NCBI GenBank assembly: GCA_019634715.1
Contig: JAHCAU010000021.1
Location: 1-61,157, forward strand
Reading direction: 5' to 3'
DNA: 61,157 bases
DNA from: Lysobacter sp.
Lineage (GTDB): Bacteria > Pseudomonadota > Gammaproteobacteria > Xanthomonadales > Xanthomonadaceae
Shown: in pieces, positions 15,578-24,774 of the stretch
Position numbering within the stretch: the stretch's first letter is position 1
Layout of the letters: every line of letters starts with the position of its first letter
The notes under the pieces: model-generated
The model's input: only the letters and a program-made list of their open reading frames with translations
Told to the model about the DNA's origin: nothing
Database searches by the model: none
Translations under genes and position numbers: made by a program

Positions 15578-17775
15578 CGGCGGACAGCATGAAGCCGGGC
15601 CACATGAAGTTCTTCGTCAGCTGCGCCAAGGGCCTGGAATACCTGCTGGTCGACGAACTCGTCGCGCTGGGCTGCGCGCACGCCACGGCCGCGCGCGCCG
15701 GCGCGAACGTCGAAGGCACGCTCGCCGACGCGCAGCGCGCCGTGCTGTGGTCGCGGCTCGCCAGCCGCGTGCTGTGGCCGATCGCCGAATACGACTGCCC
15801 CGACGAGCGTGCCCTGTACGCAGGCGCCGCCGCGATCGACTGGTCGCAGCACCTGCGTGTGGGCATGAGCCTCGCCGTCGACGCGCACGTGTCCGGCGAC
15901 GTGATCACCCATGCACGCTACGCCGCGCAGCGGATCAAGGACGCGGTCGTCGACACGCTGCGCGGGCCGGACGGCGAGCGGCCGAGCGTGGATCTCGAAC
16001 AGCCCGACCTGCGCCTGAACCTCGTGGTGAAGACGAACAAGGCCGGCGCCTCGAAGGCGCTGCTGTCGGTCGATCTGGGCGGCGGCCCGCTGCATCGGCG
16101 CGGCTGGCGACAGATGCAGGGCGAGGCGCCGCTGAAGGAGAACCTGGCTGCGGCCGTGCTGATGCGCGGTGGCTGGCCGGCGCTGTACCACGAAGGCGGC
16201 GCGCTGCTCGACCCGATGTGCGGCAGCGGCACGCTGCTGATCGAAGGCGCGCTGATGGCCGCCGACGTGGCCCCGGGCCTCTCGCGCGACGGCCTGCCGC
16301 TGCAGACGCCGTCGCGCTGGCGCCAGTTCGACGTGCTGGCCTGGCGTGCGCTGGTCGAAGATGCGGAATCGCGCGCGCAGGCCGGCATGGCCGCGCTGCG
16401 CGACGCGTTCCACGGCAGCGACCTCGATCCGCATGCGGTCCGCGCCGCGCGCGAGAACGCCGAGCGTGCGGGTGTCGCCGGCCGGCTGCGCTTCGAGGTG
16501 CGCGATGTCGCGCAGTTGCCTGTGCTCGACGTGCCGCGCGGGCTGGCGGTCTGCAACCCGCCGTACGACGCGCGTCTCGCCGCCGACCCGATGCTGTATC
16601 GCGCCCTCGGCGATGCGCTCAAGCGCGCGGTGCCGGGCTGGAAGGCCAGCCTGCTCTGCGGCGATGCCGAACTGGCGCGCGCCACCGGCCTGCGCGCGGC
16701 GAAGAAATACCAGGTGTTCAACGGCGCGATCGAATGCGCGCTGATCGTCTGCGACCCGGTGCTGCCGCCGCAGCGCGAGCGTCCGGTCGATGCCGCGCCG
16801 CAGCCGCTGGGCGAAGGCGCGCAGATGGTCGCCAACCGGCTGCGCAAGAACCTCAAGGCCTCGAAGTCGTGGCGCGAGCGCGAGGGCATCCATTGCTGGC
16901 GCGCCTACGATGCGGATATCCCGGAATACGCCGCCGCCATCGATGTCTACGTCGCTGACGACACCGGCGAACGCTGGCTGCACGTGCAGGAATATGCCGC
17001 GCCGGCCGAGATTCCCGAGGCGACCACGCGCAAGCGCCTGCAGGACCTGCTCGCCGGCGCGCGCGAGGCCTTCGATGTGCCGCGCGAGCGGGTCGCGGTG
17101 AAGACCCGCGCGAAGGGCAAGGGCGGCAGCAAGTACGCCGACAGCGGCGCGTTCAAGCGCGGTGAGACCTTGGTCGTGCGCGAAGGTGCGGCGAAGCTGA
17201 AGGTCAATCTCTTCGACTACCTCGACACCGGCCTGTTCCTCGATCACCGGCCGATGCGCCTGCGTCTCGCCGCCGAGGCGAAGGACGCGCGCTTCCTCAA
17301 TCTCTTCGCCTACACCGGCGCAGCCACCGTGCATGCGGCGGTGGGCGGAGCGGCACGCACGACCACGGTCGACCTGTCCGCGACCTACCTGCAGTGGTGC
17401 TCGGACAACCTTCGCCTGAACGGCCTGGTCGGCGAACGTCACCGGCTGGTGCAGGCCGATGTCCTGCAGTGGCTGCTCGCCGATCGTAGCGAATACGACC
17501 TGGTGTTCTGCGACCCGCCGACGTTCTCCAACTCCGCGCGTGCCGAGGATTTCGACGTGCAGCGCGACCACGTGCGCCTGCTGCAGGCGGCGATGGCCCG
17601 GCTGTCGTTCGGCGGCACCCTGTACTTCTCGAACAACTACCGCCGCTTCCGCTTCGACGAGGCCGCGATTGCCGCGTTCGCCGAGGTGGAGGAGATCTCG
17701 CCGCAGACGATCCCGCAGGATTTCGCGCGGAATCCGCGGATCCACCGCGCGTGGCGGTTGCGGGGAATCGGTTGA
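15574..17775 (+). CDS. rlmKL: Bifunctional 23S rRNA methyltransferase RlmKL
   Basis: A 733-residue fused enzyme that methylates G2445 (RlmL, N2) and G2069 (RlmK, N7) of 23S rRNA with SAM. Order: THUMP RNA-binding domain (about 50-165), RlmL methyltransferase with LLDPMCGSGTLLIEGAL and catalytic NPPY (about 320), then RlmK with FLNLFAYTGAATVHAA, DPPTFSNSAR (about 650) and SNNYRRFRFD. Length matches the family. ATG at 15574 overlaps the upstream stop; an in-frame ATG a few codons later (KPGHMKFF) is an alternative start. Confidence 0.96.
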   Translation: MTADSMKPGHMKFFVSCAKGLEYLLVDELVALGCAHATAARAGANVEGTLADAQRAVLWSRLASRVLWPIAEYDCPDERALYAGAAAIDWSQHLRVGMSLAVDAHVSGDVITHARYAAQRIKDAVVDTLRGPDGERPSVDLEQPDLRLNLVVKTNKAGASKALLSVDLGGGPLHRRGWRQMQGEAPLKENLAAAVLMRGGWPALYHEGGALLDPMCGSGTLLIEGALMAADVAPGLSRDGLPLQTPSRWRQFDVLAWRALVEDAESRAQAGMAALRDAFHGSDLDPHAVRAARENAERAGVAGRLRFEVRDVAQLPVLDVPRGLAVCNPPYDARLAADPMLYRALGDALKRAVPGWKASLLCGDAELARATGLRAAKKYQVFNGAIECALIVCDPVLPPQRERPVDAAPQPLGEGAQMVANRLRKNLKASKSWREREGIHCWRAYDADIPEYAAAIDVYVADDTGERWLHVQEYAAPAEIPEATTRKRLQDLLAGAREAFDVPRERVAVKTRAKGKGGSKYADSGAFKRGETLVVREGAAKLKVNLFDYLDTGLFLDHRPMRLRLAAEAKDARFLNLFAYTGAATVHAAVGGAARTTTVDLSATYLQWCSDNLRLNGLVGERHRLVQADVLQWLLADRSEYDLVFCDPPTFSNSARAEDFDVQRDHVRLLQAAMARLSFGGTLYFSNNYRRFRFDEAAIAAFAEVEEISPQTIPQDFARNPRIHRAWRLRGIG

Positions 17776-17853
17776 ACAGCGCCTGACGGCGATCCGTGGC
17801 TGTCATCCCGGGCTGCACGCGAGGGGTCTGTTTGAGGACTGTCGAAAAACCAC

Positions 17854-17940
17854 CGTCATCCTCGCGCAAGCGAGGAGCCATGCTTGATGGAGGCTGATGC
17901 CTGGGTCCTCGCTTGCGCGAGGATGACGTGCTTTTTTTCA
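17854..17940. terminator. Perfect 23-base inverted repeat with T-run, dispersed type
   Basis: Arms at 17854-17876 (starting CGTCATCCTCGCGCAAGCG) and 17906-17928 are exact reverse complements around a 29-base loop, followed by CTTTTTTTC on the + strand. It lies between the convergent rlmKL and lipocalin genes and fits a bidirectional terminator made from a dispersed repeat. The imperfect GTCATCCCGGGCTGCACGCGAG (17803-17824) just before may be a decayed copy. Confidence 0.75.
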
Positions 17941-18016
17941 CCCGAAGTCAGGGCGATGGCCGCGCAACGTGGACACGCTCCACGCCAAGCTGTTGAACTG
18001 GGAAGAGTCGATTCCG

Positions 18017-18577
18017 TCAGGGCCCCGTCGCCCGCTGCGGCACCCGTCGCAGCTTCGACACGTCGTAACCCAGTTCGCGCAGGCGGGCGACATGTGCGTC
18101 GTAGTCGGCATCGGAAATGGTCGGTGTGCGTGCCATCAGCCAGACGTAGTCGCGCTTGCTGCGGCCGATGATGGTCTGCTGGTAGGCGTCGTCGACGTAC
18201 ACGATCACGTACTCGGCCTTGATCGGCCAGACGAACTGCATGCCCCAGACCGCGTTGCCGGTGCCGGGCCTGACGGTGCCGACCGGGCGCATGATCTTCA
18301 CCGGGGCATCGAGGCTGCCCTTGCGCTGACGGTAGGTGGTCTGCACCTTGCCGTCCTCGCGCATCGCATAGGTTTCGATCGCATCGTAGGCATCCTTCTC
18401 GACGAAGGTCGGGATGTGCGCGATGACGTACCAGTCGCCCATGAAACGCGGCAGGTCGACCTGCGCGACCGGCGGGATGGTCGGGGCGTCGCGGCCGCCG
18501 AAGGCGTAGACGGCGCCGGCGGCCAGCGCCCCCAGGGACACCGCGCCGAGCGCGATGGCGAACAGTCCGGTCTTCAT
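18017..18577 (-). CDS. blc: Bacterial lipocalin (Blc-like)
   Basis: A 186-residue lipocalin with an N-terminal hydrophobic signal or anchor (TGLFAIALGAVSLGALAAGAV). The family start LPRFMGDWYVIAHIPT contains the G-x-W signature; YVIVYVDDAYQQTIIGRSKRDYVWLMART and the C-terminal ELGYDVSKL match Blc proteins, which bind fatty acids or lysophospholipids at the outer membrane. There is no clear lipobox Cys, so it is more likely soluble in the periplasm or N-terminally anchored. GAGGA lies 6 bases before the ATG at 18577. It is the last gene of the seven-gene lipid operon, 10 bases after the methyltransferase, consistent with carrying modified lipids. Confidence 0.88.
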   Translation of the reverse strand: MKTGLFAIALGAVSLGALAAGAVYAFGGRDAPTIPPVAQVDLPRFMGDWYVIAHIPTFVEKDAYDAIETYAMREDGKVQTTYRQRKGSLDAPVKIMRPVGTVRPGTGNAVWGMQFVWPIKAEYVIVYVDDAYQQTIIGRSKRDYVWLMARTPTISDADYDAHVARLRELGYDVSKLRRVPQRATGP

Positions 18578-18587
18578 GGCGTCGTCC

Positions 18588-19679
18588 TCAGGGTTTGGCG
18601 AAACGATAGTGCGCGACCAGCCATTCACGGCCGTCGGCGTAGCCGAACAGTTCGGCGCAGGCCATCCAGAACATGCGCCAGCGCTGGAACCACAGGCCTG
18701 CGTGTTCGCCGTAGGCCTCGCGCAGCACGGCCATGACCGCATCGCGGTTCGCGTCCTGGTTCTGCAGCCAGTGGTTCGCGGTCTTCTCGTAGTGCGTGCC
18801 GTCGACGTGCCAGCACTGCTCGATGCGCAGGTCGCGCTGGAACCACAGCAGGGTGTCCGTCGCCGGCATCAGGCCACCGGTGAAGAAGTGCCTACCCATC
18901 CAGTTGTCCTCGCCGGCGGTCTCGAACGGGTACATCAGGTTCAGGTGGGCGAAGATGTGGACGAACAACTTGCCGCCGGGCTTCAGCCAGCCGGCGATGT
19001 TGCCCAGCAGGATCTCGTAGTTGCGCATGTGCTCGAACATCTCGATCGACACGCAGCGGTCGAATTCGCCGGCCGGCAGTTGCAGGCGGTTGACGTCGCA
19101 GGTCAGCACCTCGACGTTGCCCAGGCCGCGCTCGCGGCACTGCGCGAGGATATGCTCGCGCTGCGGACGCGAATTGGAGACGGCAGTGATGCGCGCGTTC
19201 GGAAAACGCTCGGCCATCCACAGCGTGAGCGAGCCCCAGCCGCAGCCCAGTTCGAGGATGCGCTGGCCGTCGGCGAGCTCGGCGCGCTCGCCGTAGAGCG
19301 CGAGCATCGCCTCCTCGGCCTGGTCCAGGGTTTCGTCGCCGCGCGGGTAGCAGGCGCAGGAGTATTTGAGCCGTTTGCCGAGGCACAGGCGGAAGAAGGC
19401 CGGCGGCAGTTCGTAATGCTGCGTGTTCGCGGCCTCGGTGTGGATCGCGACCGGGCTGGTGCGCAACTGTTCGATCCGGCCGCGATAGCGTTCGGCCAGC
19501 GCCTGTGCGCCGCCGACCGTTTCCGAGCGGAGCCGTGCTTCGCACTGGCGGCGGATGCCCAGGCGCAGCAGCGCGTCGGGCAGCAGGCCGCGCTCGGCGA
19601 GGCCGATCAGGCCGGGGCCGGGCCGATCCTGCGGGAGTTCGCGTGCATGCTGGTCGGGCAGGGCGTTGGTCCGGGTCAT
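18588..19679 (-). CDS. Cfa-like SAM-dependent methyltransferase (second)
   Basis: A 363-residue methyltransferase related to cyclopropane-fatty-acyl-phospholipid synthase. SAM-binding motif ILELGCGWGSLTLWMAE at about 140-157, TAVSNSRPQREHI, and VSIEMFEHMRNYE. It lacks the usual long N-terminal lipid-binding domain of Cfa and has an alternative N-terminal part of about 120 residues including TQHYELPPAFF. Such shorter relatives include small-molecule N-methyltransferases, so a lipid substrate is inferred from the operon. Its ATG overlaps the DUF2878 stop (TCAT at 19676-19679). Confidence 0.85.
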   Translation of the reverse strand: MTRTNALPDQHARELPQDRPGPGLIGLAERGLLPDALLRLGIRRQCEARLRSETVGGAQALAERYRGRIEQLRTSPVAIHTEAANTQHYELPPAFFRLCLGKRLKYSCACYPRGDETLDQAEEAMLALYGERAELADGQRILELGCGWGSLTLWMAERFPNARITAVSNSRPQREHILAQCRERGLGNVEVLTCDVNRLQLPAGEFDRCVSIEMFEHMRNYEILLGNIAGWLKPGGKLFVHIFAHLNLMYPFETAGEDNWMGRHFFTGGLMPATDTLLWFQRDLRIEQCWHVDGTHYEKTANHWLQNQDANRDAVMAVLREAYGEHAGLWFQRWRMFWMACAELFGYADGREWLVAHYRFAKP

Positions 19680-20248
19680 GGCGATGTTCCTTGTGTAGGA
19701 AGCGGTGCGGAAGGCAATGGGCGTGGCTGCAGGCGTGTCGCGAGCAGCACGAGGAGGGGGAGGGCGAGGCTCCAGGCCAGCGCGAGCAGGGCCAGGGCTT
19801 GCCAGCGTGGTTCAGCGAAGGCGATCGACTGCCAGCCGCGCGCGGCGCCGAGGTAGGCCAGCGGACCGCCGATCGCGCCCAATGCCAGCGCCGCCAACGG
19901 TCGGCCCAGCAGGACGCGCATCGAGCGACGCAGCGTGAGCGCGAAGCAGGCCCAGATCGCGAGCAGCCACAGCGGCGCGCCGCCGGGAAACGCAGGCGCG
20001 GATGCGGCGTACCGTGCCAGCCCGCTGCTCGCCATCGCGCCATCGACGATCACGCCGCAGGCCAGCGCGGCCGCGAGCAGGCGCAGGTCGACGTCGCGTT
20101 CGCGCGAGACGCCCAACTGCACGCCGACGAACAGCGTCGCAGCCACAACGCCGGGCCACCACGCGCCACTGCCCGCACCGATCACGGCTGCGAACCACAC
20201 CGCCTGATAGGCGATGGCATTGGTCCAGACGTCGACGCGGGCGCTCAT
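19676..20248 (-). CDS. DUF2878 integral membrane protein
   Basis: A 190-residue protein with about five or six membrane spans, matching the DUF2878 family (start NAIAYQAVWFAAVIGAG, middle VDGAMASSGLARY, PLWLLAIWACFALTL). No catalytic residues are evident. Homologues are commonly found with cfa, DUF1365 and lipocalin genes, as here, suggesting a membrane role in lipid handling. ATG at 20248 lies 22 bases after the cfa stop; the stop overlaps the next gene. Confidence 0.85.
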   Translation of the reverse strand: MSARVDVWTNAIAYQAVWFAAVIGAGSGAWWPGVVAATLFVGVQLGVSRERDVDLRLLAAALACGVIVDGAMASSGLARYAASAPAFPGGAPLWLLAIWACFALTLRRSMRVLLGRPLAALALGAIGGPLAYLGAARGWQSIAFAEPRWQALALLALAWSLALPLLVLLATRLQPRPLPSAPLPTQGTSP

Positions 20249-20270
20249 GGCGGCGGGTTCCGGCCGGGAC

Positions 20271-21575
20271 TCAGGCCTGCAATTGCGCGGGATGCGCCAA
20301 CTCGGGCATCGGCGCGCTGCCGCGATGGCCGGGACGCGCCATCAGCAGTTGCGCCACGCCGATCGATCGTTCGCGGAAACCGCCTTCGCAGTAGGCGAGG
20401 TAGAACTGCCACATCGAGATGAAGCGGTCGTCGAAGCCCTGCGCGCGCACTTCGGGCAGCGCGGCGAGGAAGCGATGGCGCCAGGCTTCGAGCGTGCGCG
20501 CGTAGGACAGCCCGAAATCCTCCAGCTGGATCAGCGCGAGGTCGCTGGCGCGCGACTTCGCCTGCACCATCGCCGCGATCGACGGGATGAAGCTGCCCGG
20601 GAATACGTGGCGCTTGATGAAATCGACCGAGCGCAGCGCCTGTTCGTAGCGATGGTCCTCGATGGTGATCGCCTGCACCAGCGCAAGGCCATCTGGCTTG
20701 AGCAGGCGGCCGAGCGTGGCGAAGTAGGTGTCGAGGTATTCCGCGCCGATGGCTTCGATCATCTCGATCGACACCAGCTTGTCGTACTGTCCCTGCAGGT
20801 CGCGGTAGTCCTGCAGCAGCAGGGTGACGCGATCCTCCAGGCCGGCTTCGACGACGCGCTGCGCGGCCAGCGCATGCTGTTCCTTCGAAATGGTCGTCGT
20901 GGTGACGCGGCAGCCGTAGTGCATGGCCGCGTGCACCGCGAAGCCGCCCCAGCCGGTGCCGATCTCGATCACGTGATCGCCCGGCTTGAGGTCGAGCTTG
21001 CGGCAGATGCGGTCGAGCTTGCGCGTGGAGGCATCCTCCAGGCTGTCCTCGTCGCCCGCCCAGATGCCCGAGGAGTACATCAGGTCGGGCGAGAGGAACA
21101 GCCGGAAGAAATCGTTGCCGAGGTCGTAGTGCGCGGCGATGTTGCGGCGGCTGCCGTCGCGGGTGTTGCGGCGCAGCGCATGCCAGGCGCGCATCGCGAG
21201 GCCGCCGAGGCGCGCGGCGCCGGTTTCCATGCCGTCGAGCAGGTCGCGATTGCGCACCAGCAGGCGCACCAGCGCGACGAGGTCGGTGCAGCGCCACTGG
21301 CCGTCCATCCACGCCTCGCCGGCGCCGACGCTGCCGTTGCCGGCGATGGCGCGGTAGAAGCCGGGCGAGTCCACGTCGATGCGGATGTCCAGATCGGTCG
21401 TGGCCTGTGCAGGCTCGCCGATGACGACGGTGCCCAGTGCGTCGTGCAGGGTGAGCCGGCCGTGGCGCAGGCCCGCCATGCGATCGATCAGGCGCCGGCG
21501 CAGGAAGCGGTCGAGCGCACCGTATTCGGCGTGCATCGCTTCGGTGGCAGGGGCGGTTCGGGCGATCTCGTTCAT
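20271..21575 (-). CDS. cfa: Cyclopropane-fatty-acyl-phospholipid synthase
   Basis: A 434-residue enzyme that transfers a methylene group from SAM to the double bond of unsaturated acyl chains in membrane phospholipids. N-terminal lipid-binding domain (about 1-140, with VGAGEAWMDGQW), then the methyltransferase: NIAAHYDLGNDFFRLFL, MYSSGIW, VIEIGTGWGGFAVHAA (SAM site), TISKEQHALA, KLVSIEMIEAIG, and the C-terminal FGLSYARTLEAWR and FYLAYCEGGF. Length and motifs are typical. ATG at 21575 overlaps the stop of the DUF1365 gene. The neighbouring oxidoreductase and desaturase suggest that its product may be processed further. Confidence 0.94.
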   Translation of the reverse strand: MNEIARTAPATEAMHAEYGALDRFLRRRLIDRMAGLRHGRLTLHDALGTVVIGEPAQATTDLDIRIDVDSPGFYRAIAGNGSVGAGEAWMDGQWRCTDLVALVRLLVRNRDLLDGMETGAARLGGLAMRAWHALRRNTRDGSRRNIAAHYDLGNDFFRLFLSPDLMYSSGIWAGDEDSLEDASTRKLDRICRKLDLKPGDHVIEIGTGWGGFAVHAAMHYGCRVTTTTISKEQHALAAQRVVEAGLEDRVTLLLQDYRDLQGQYDKLVSIEMIEAIGAEYLDTYFATLGRLLKPDGLALVQAITIEDHRYEQALRSVDFIKRHVFPGSFIPSIAAMVQAKSRASDLALIQLEDFGLSYARTLEAWRHRFLAALPEVRAQGFDDRFISMWQFYLAYCEGGFRERSIGVAQLLMARPGHRGSAPMPELAHPAQLQA

Positions 21576-22354
21576 GAGGGGCTCCGGGAAGACAGGGAAG
21601 GGTGGTCGTGCACCGGCACGCGCTTGAGCCACAGGCGCAGCGCCTGCCAGTGGATCGCGCCCATGACCTGCGCGGTCATCAGCGGATAGCGCCAGAGCAC
21701 GCGGCGCAGCGAAGACGCATCGAGCGGGTGGCGCTGCAGGCCGAGGGTGGCGTCGAAGCAGCGTTCGCCGTCGCGCATCACGTCCATGTGCACGCGCAGG
21801 TCGTCGCCCGGCACGGTGAAGCGCCAGTCGTAGTCGTGCTCCATCGCCATGAACGGCGAGACGTGGAAGCGCTTGGCGAAGGTCCAGCGCAGCGCGCGGC
21901 CGCTGGCCTGCGCGCCCTCGACCGGCAGCACGTAGGCGTGGCGTTCGGCCCAGGGGGTGTTGGTGATCTCGGCGACGATCGCGTCCAGGGTTTCGCCGTC
22001 GGGTTGGAAGCAGTAGTAGAAGCTCACCGGGTTGAAGACATAGCCGAAGTAGCGCAGATGGGTGAGCAGGCGGATCGGCCCCGTCGGTTCGCGGCCGAGC
22101 ACGCGACCGGCCTGCTGGCGCACCGCATCGGCCAGCGGCATGCCGGGATCGCCGAGGTAGTCGCTGCGGCGGAATTCGGCCACGTTGCGGCGGTCCACCG
22201 ACCACAGCGGCCGGCCGTCGAACACATGCGGCAACTCGTCGAGGTCGAGATAGATCTGGGCCATGCGGTAGCGGAAGGCATGCGCGCGCGGCGCATGGCG
22301 GCGATGGCGGACCACGCCTTCGTACACCGCGCTGCGCAACGGAGCGGCGCTCAT
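21572..22354 (-). CDS. DUF1365 protein
   Basis: A 260-residue protein of the DUF1365 family. Signatures: the start SAVYEGVVRHRRHAPRAHAF, RLLTHLRYFGYVFNPVSFYY, EITNTPWAERHAYVL and KRFHVSPFM. The biochemical role of this family is not established, but it is almost always encoded with a Cfa-like methyltransferase and an FAD oxidoreductase, as here. No signal peptide. ATG at 22354 overlaps the preceding stop (22351-22354), and its own stop overlaps the cfa start. Confidence 0.92.
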   Translation of the reverse strand: MSAAPLRSAVYEGVVRHRRHAPRAHAFRYRMAQIYLDLDELPHVFDGRPLWSVDRRNVAEFRRSDYLGDPGMPLADAVRQQAGRVLGREPTGPIRLLTHLRYFGYVFNPVSFYYCFQPDGETLDAIVAEITNTPWAERHAYVLPVEGAQASGRALRWTFAKRFHVSPFMAMEHDYDWRFTVPGDDLRVHMDVMRDGERCFDATLGLQRHPLDASSLRRVLWRYPLMTAQVMGAIHWQALRLWLKRVPVHDHPSLSSRSPS

Positions 22355-23643
22355 GCACGCGACTCCGCCGCGACGGGGTCGGCCTCTGCCGGCCCGCGCG
22401 GCGTCCAGTTCGCACCCAGCGCGTTGGCCACGTCGACCGCGCTGCGCATGCCGTCCTCGTGGAAGCCCCAGCCCCAGTAGGCGCCTGCGAACCAGGTGTG
22501 GCGCTGGCCCTGGATCTCCGCACGACGGGACTGCGCGGCGACCGAGGCATGGCTGTACACCGGATGCTGATAGCGCATCCGTCGCAGGATGCGTGCCGGG
22601 TCGATGTGATCGGTGCGGTTGAGGGTGACGATCAGCGGCTCCGGCGCGTCCAGCCCCTGCAGCAGGTTCATGCAGTAGCTGACCGTGCAGACGTCGCTGG
22701 CTTCGCGTGGCACCAGCGCGTTCCACGCCGCCCAGGCCTTGGGATGGCGCGGCAGCAGGCGCGCATCGGTGTGCAGCACGGTGTCGTTGTCCTGGTAGGC
22801 GATGGCGCCGAGCACCGAGCGCTCGGCCTCGCTGGCGTCGCCGAGCAACTGCAGTGCCTGGTCGCTGTGGCAGGCGACGACCACGTGGTCGAAGTGCTGG
22901 GCATCGTCCTCGGTCATCACGGTCGCGCCTGCGCCGGTACGCAGCAGCATGCGCACCGGCGTACACAGGCGTTCGTGCACGCGCCAGCGGGCGCGCATCG
23001 CATCGATGTAGCGGCTGGAGCCGCCGCGCACCACCCGCCACTGCGGGCGATCGCCGACCTGCAGCATCTGGTGGTTGGCCATGAACTGCACGAGGTACTT
23101 CGCCGGAAACGCGAGGATGCGCGACGACGGCGACGACCACAGCGCCGAGGCCATCGGCACCAGGTGTTCGTCGCGGAACATCGCGCCGTAGCGATGCGCG
23201 CCGAGGTAGTCGCCGAGGGTCGGGCCTTCACCCGGCAGGTCCAGCAGCGCGGGCGCTTCGCGATAGAAGCGCGCGAGGTCGCACAGCATGCCCCAGAAGC
23301 GCGGCGACACCAGGTTGCGGCGCTGGCAGAACAACGAGTCGAAATCGGTGGCGTTGTATTCCAGGCCGCTGGCCTCGCTGCGCACCGAGAAGCTCATCGT
23401 GGTCGGCTGCGAGGCCACGCCCAGTTGTTCGAACAGCGCGGTCAACAGCGGATAATGGCGCGGGTTGTGCACGATGAAGCCGGTGTCGACGTCGTAGTCG
23501 CGGCCCGCCAGTTCGATCCGGTGGGTATGGGTATGCCCGCCGAGCCGCGCGTCCGCCTCGTACAGCGTGACTTCGTTGTGCTTCGACAGCAGCCAGGCCG
23601 AAGCCAGCCCGGCGATGCCCGATCCGATGACGGCGATGCGCAT
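22351..23643 (-). CDS. FAD-dependent oxidoreductase of the amine-oxidase type
   Basis: A 430-residue flavoprotein. The N-terminal dinucleotide motif IAVIGSGIAGLASAWLL is followed by YEADARLGGHTHTH (the FAD-binding RxGGxx region) and DVDTGFIVHNPRHYP; the C-terminal FAD contact is in WFAGAYWGWGFHEDGM. Relatives next to DUF1365 and cfa are thought to oxidise or desaturate modified acyl chains; one comparable setting is the furan fatty acid pathway of Rhodobacter, but which protein of that pathway this would equal cannot be told here. ATG at 23643 is 2 bases after the desaturase stop. Confidence 0.9.
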   Translation of the reverse strand: MRIAVIGSGIAGLASAWLLSKHNEVTLYEADARLGGHTHTHRIELAGRDYDVDTGFIVHNPRHYPLLTALFEQLGVASQPTTMSFSVRSEASGLEYNATDFDSLFCQRRNLVSPRFWGMLCDLARFYREAPALLDLPGEGPTLGDYLGAHRYGAMFRDEHLVPMASALWSSPSSRILAFPAKYLVQFMANHQMLQVGDRPQWRVVRGGSSRYIDAMRARWRVHERLCTPVRMLLRTGAGATVMTEDDAQHFDHVVVACHSDQALQLLGDASEAERSVLGAIAYQDNDTVLHTDARLLPRHPKAWAAWNALVPREASDVCTVSYCMNLLQGLDAPEPLIVTLNRTDHIDPARILRRMRYQHPVYSHASVAAQSRRAEIQGQRHTWFAGAYWGWGFHEDGMRSAVDVANALGANWTPRGPAEADPVAAESRA

Positions 23644-23645
23644 CC

Positions 23646-24617
23646 TCAGCGCCTCGCCCTGGCGAAGACCCAGGCCGGCACCGGCTTGAGGTCGCGCACC
23701 AGCCCGAACAGCGCCATCGTGCGCAGCCCGTAGTAGGTCAGGTCGATTTCCCACCAGCGGAAGCCCTGCCGCGCGCTGCCCGGGAAGAAATGATGGTTGT
23801 TGTGCCAGCCCTCGCCGAAGGTCAGCAGCGCCAGCCAGAGGTTGTTGCGGCTGTCGTCGCGGGTCTCGAAGCGGCGCTTGCCGAAGCGGTGCGCGAGCGA
23901 GTTGATGGTCACGGTGGCGTGGAACAGGACGATGGTCGACACGAAGAAACCCCAGACCAGCAGCTGCGGACCGTCGGTGCCGAGGCCGGGCGCGGCGCTT
24001 TCCAGCCATGCGCCGGTGGCGTACAGGGCGACGGCGAGCAGCACCGGGACCACGATGTCGAAGCGGTCGAGCCAGCGCAGTTCGGGGTAGCGGACGAGGT
24101 CGGGGATGCGCGACCAGTCGGTGCGGAAGCCATGGCGGGTGAGGAACCAGCCGACATGGCTGCGCCAGAAGCCGTGCACGGTCGGCGAATGCACGTCGCG
24201 CTCGGTGTCGGCATGGCGGTGGTGGTTGCGGTGGTGCGCGGCCCACCACAGCGGGCCGCGCTGCACGCAGGACGCGCCGATCAGCGCGAACAGGAACTGC
24301 ACCGCGCGCGAGGTGCGGAACGTGCGATGCGAGAAGTAGCGATGGTAGAAGCCGGTGATCGCGAACATCCGCACTGCGTACAGCGCCACCGCGACGGCCA
24401 CCGCCGTCCACGACACGCCGACCGCGAACACCGCGAGGCAGGCCAGGTGCATGCCGAGGAAGGGGATCGCGCGCAACCAGTCGATGCCATCGGGTGCCGG
24501 GCCGTCGTCCTGCGCCAGCGTGCTGCCGGTGTCGAACCAGCGGGCGATGGCCGCGAGCGGAGGGGGCCGTGAGGCGGGGCCGGCCTCGTGCGGCGATACG
24601 GTGGGACTGTCCGACAT
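23646..24617 (-). CDS. Membrane fatty acid (acyl-CoA type) desaturase
   Basis: A 323-residue di-iron integral membrane desaturase that introduces a cis double bond. The three histidine boxes are HRYFSHRTF (H-x4-H), HHRNHHRHAD (H-x2-HH) and EGWHNNHHFFPG (H-x2-HH), between about four membrane spans. It would supply the unsaturated chain that Cfa methylates. The ATG at 24617 was chosen over the one at 24623 because GGAG then lies 6 bases upstream. First gene of the lipid operon, separated from rskA by a terminator hairpin. Confidence 0.93.
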   Translation of the reverse strand: MSDSPTVSPHEAGPASRPPPLAAIARWFDTGSTLAQDDGPAPDGIDWLRAIPFLGMHLACLAVFAVGVSWTAVAVAVALYAVRMFAITGFYHRYFSHRTFRTSRAVQFLFALIGASCVQRGPLWWAAHHRNHHRHADTERDVHSPTVHGFWRSHVGWFLTRHGFRTDWSRIPDLVRYPELRWLDRFDIVVPVLLAVALYATGAWLESAAPGLGTDGPQLLVWGFFVSTIVLFHATVTINSLAHRFGKRRFETRDDSRNNLWLALLTFGEGWHNNHHFFPGSARQGFRWWEIDLTYYGLRTMALFGLVRDLKPVPAWVFARARR

Positions 24618-24642
24618 GCGCATCTCCAGGGAGTCGCCATCG

Positions 24643-24670
24643 GATACGGGCGCTGCCGCATCGCGGATGC
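24643..24670 (-). promoter_or_regulatory. Candidate ECF-type promoter of the lipid operon
   Basis: Reading left, GCATCC (24670-24665), a 16-base spacer and CGTATC (24648-24643) stand 25 bases before the desaturase ATG. The bipartite, CG-containing form resembles ECF sigma promoters. This is a guess from layout; no second copy of the motif was found before the sigma gene. Confidence 0.28.
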
Positions 24671-24711
24671 ACTCGCCGCGTGCGGCTGATGCGCATCGTC
24701 GTGCAGCAGAA

Positions 24712-24735
24712 AGGCGCGTCCTTGCGGACGCGCCT
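24712..24735 (-). terminator. Terminator after the sigma/anti-sigma pair
   Basis: AGGCGCGTCC and GGACGCGCCT pair perfectly around TTGC, followed in the leftward direction by TTTCTG. It stands between the rskA stop and the desaturase start, so the lipid operon probably has its own promoter or depends on read-through. Confidence 0.65.
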
Positions 24736-24774
24736 CCGAGTGTCGTGCCATCGGACCGCGGGGCGTCGCCCCGC

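Noticed and set aside
15283..17745. An 820-codon minus-strand frame opposite rlmKL
   Set aside because: The + strand encodes complete RlmKL with all motifs; the antisense frame matches no family.
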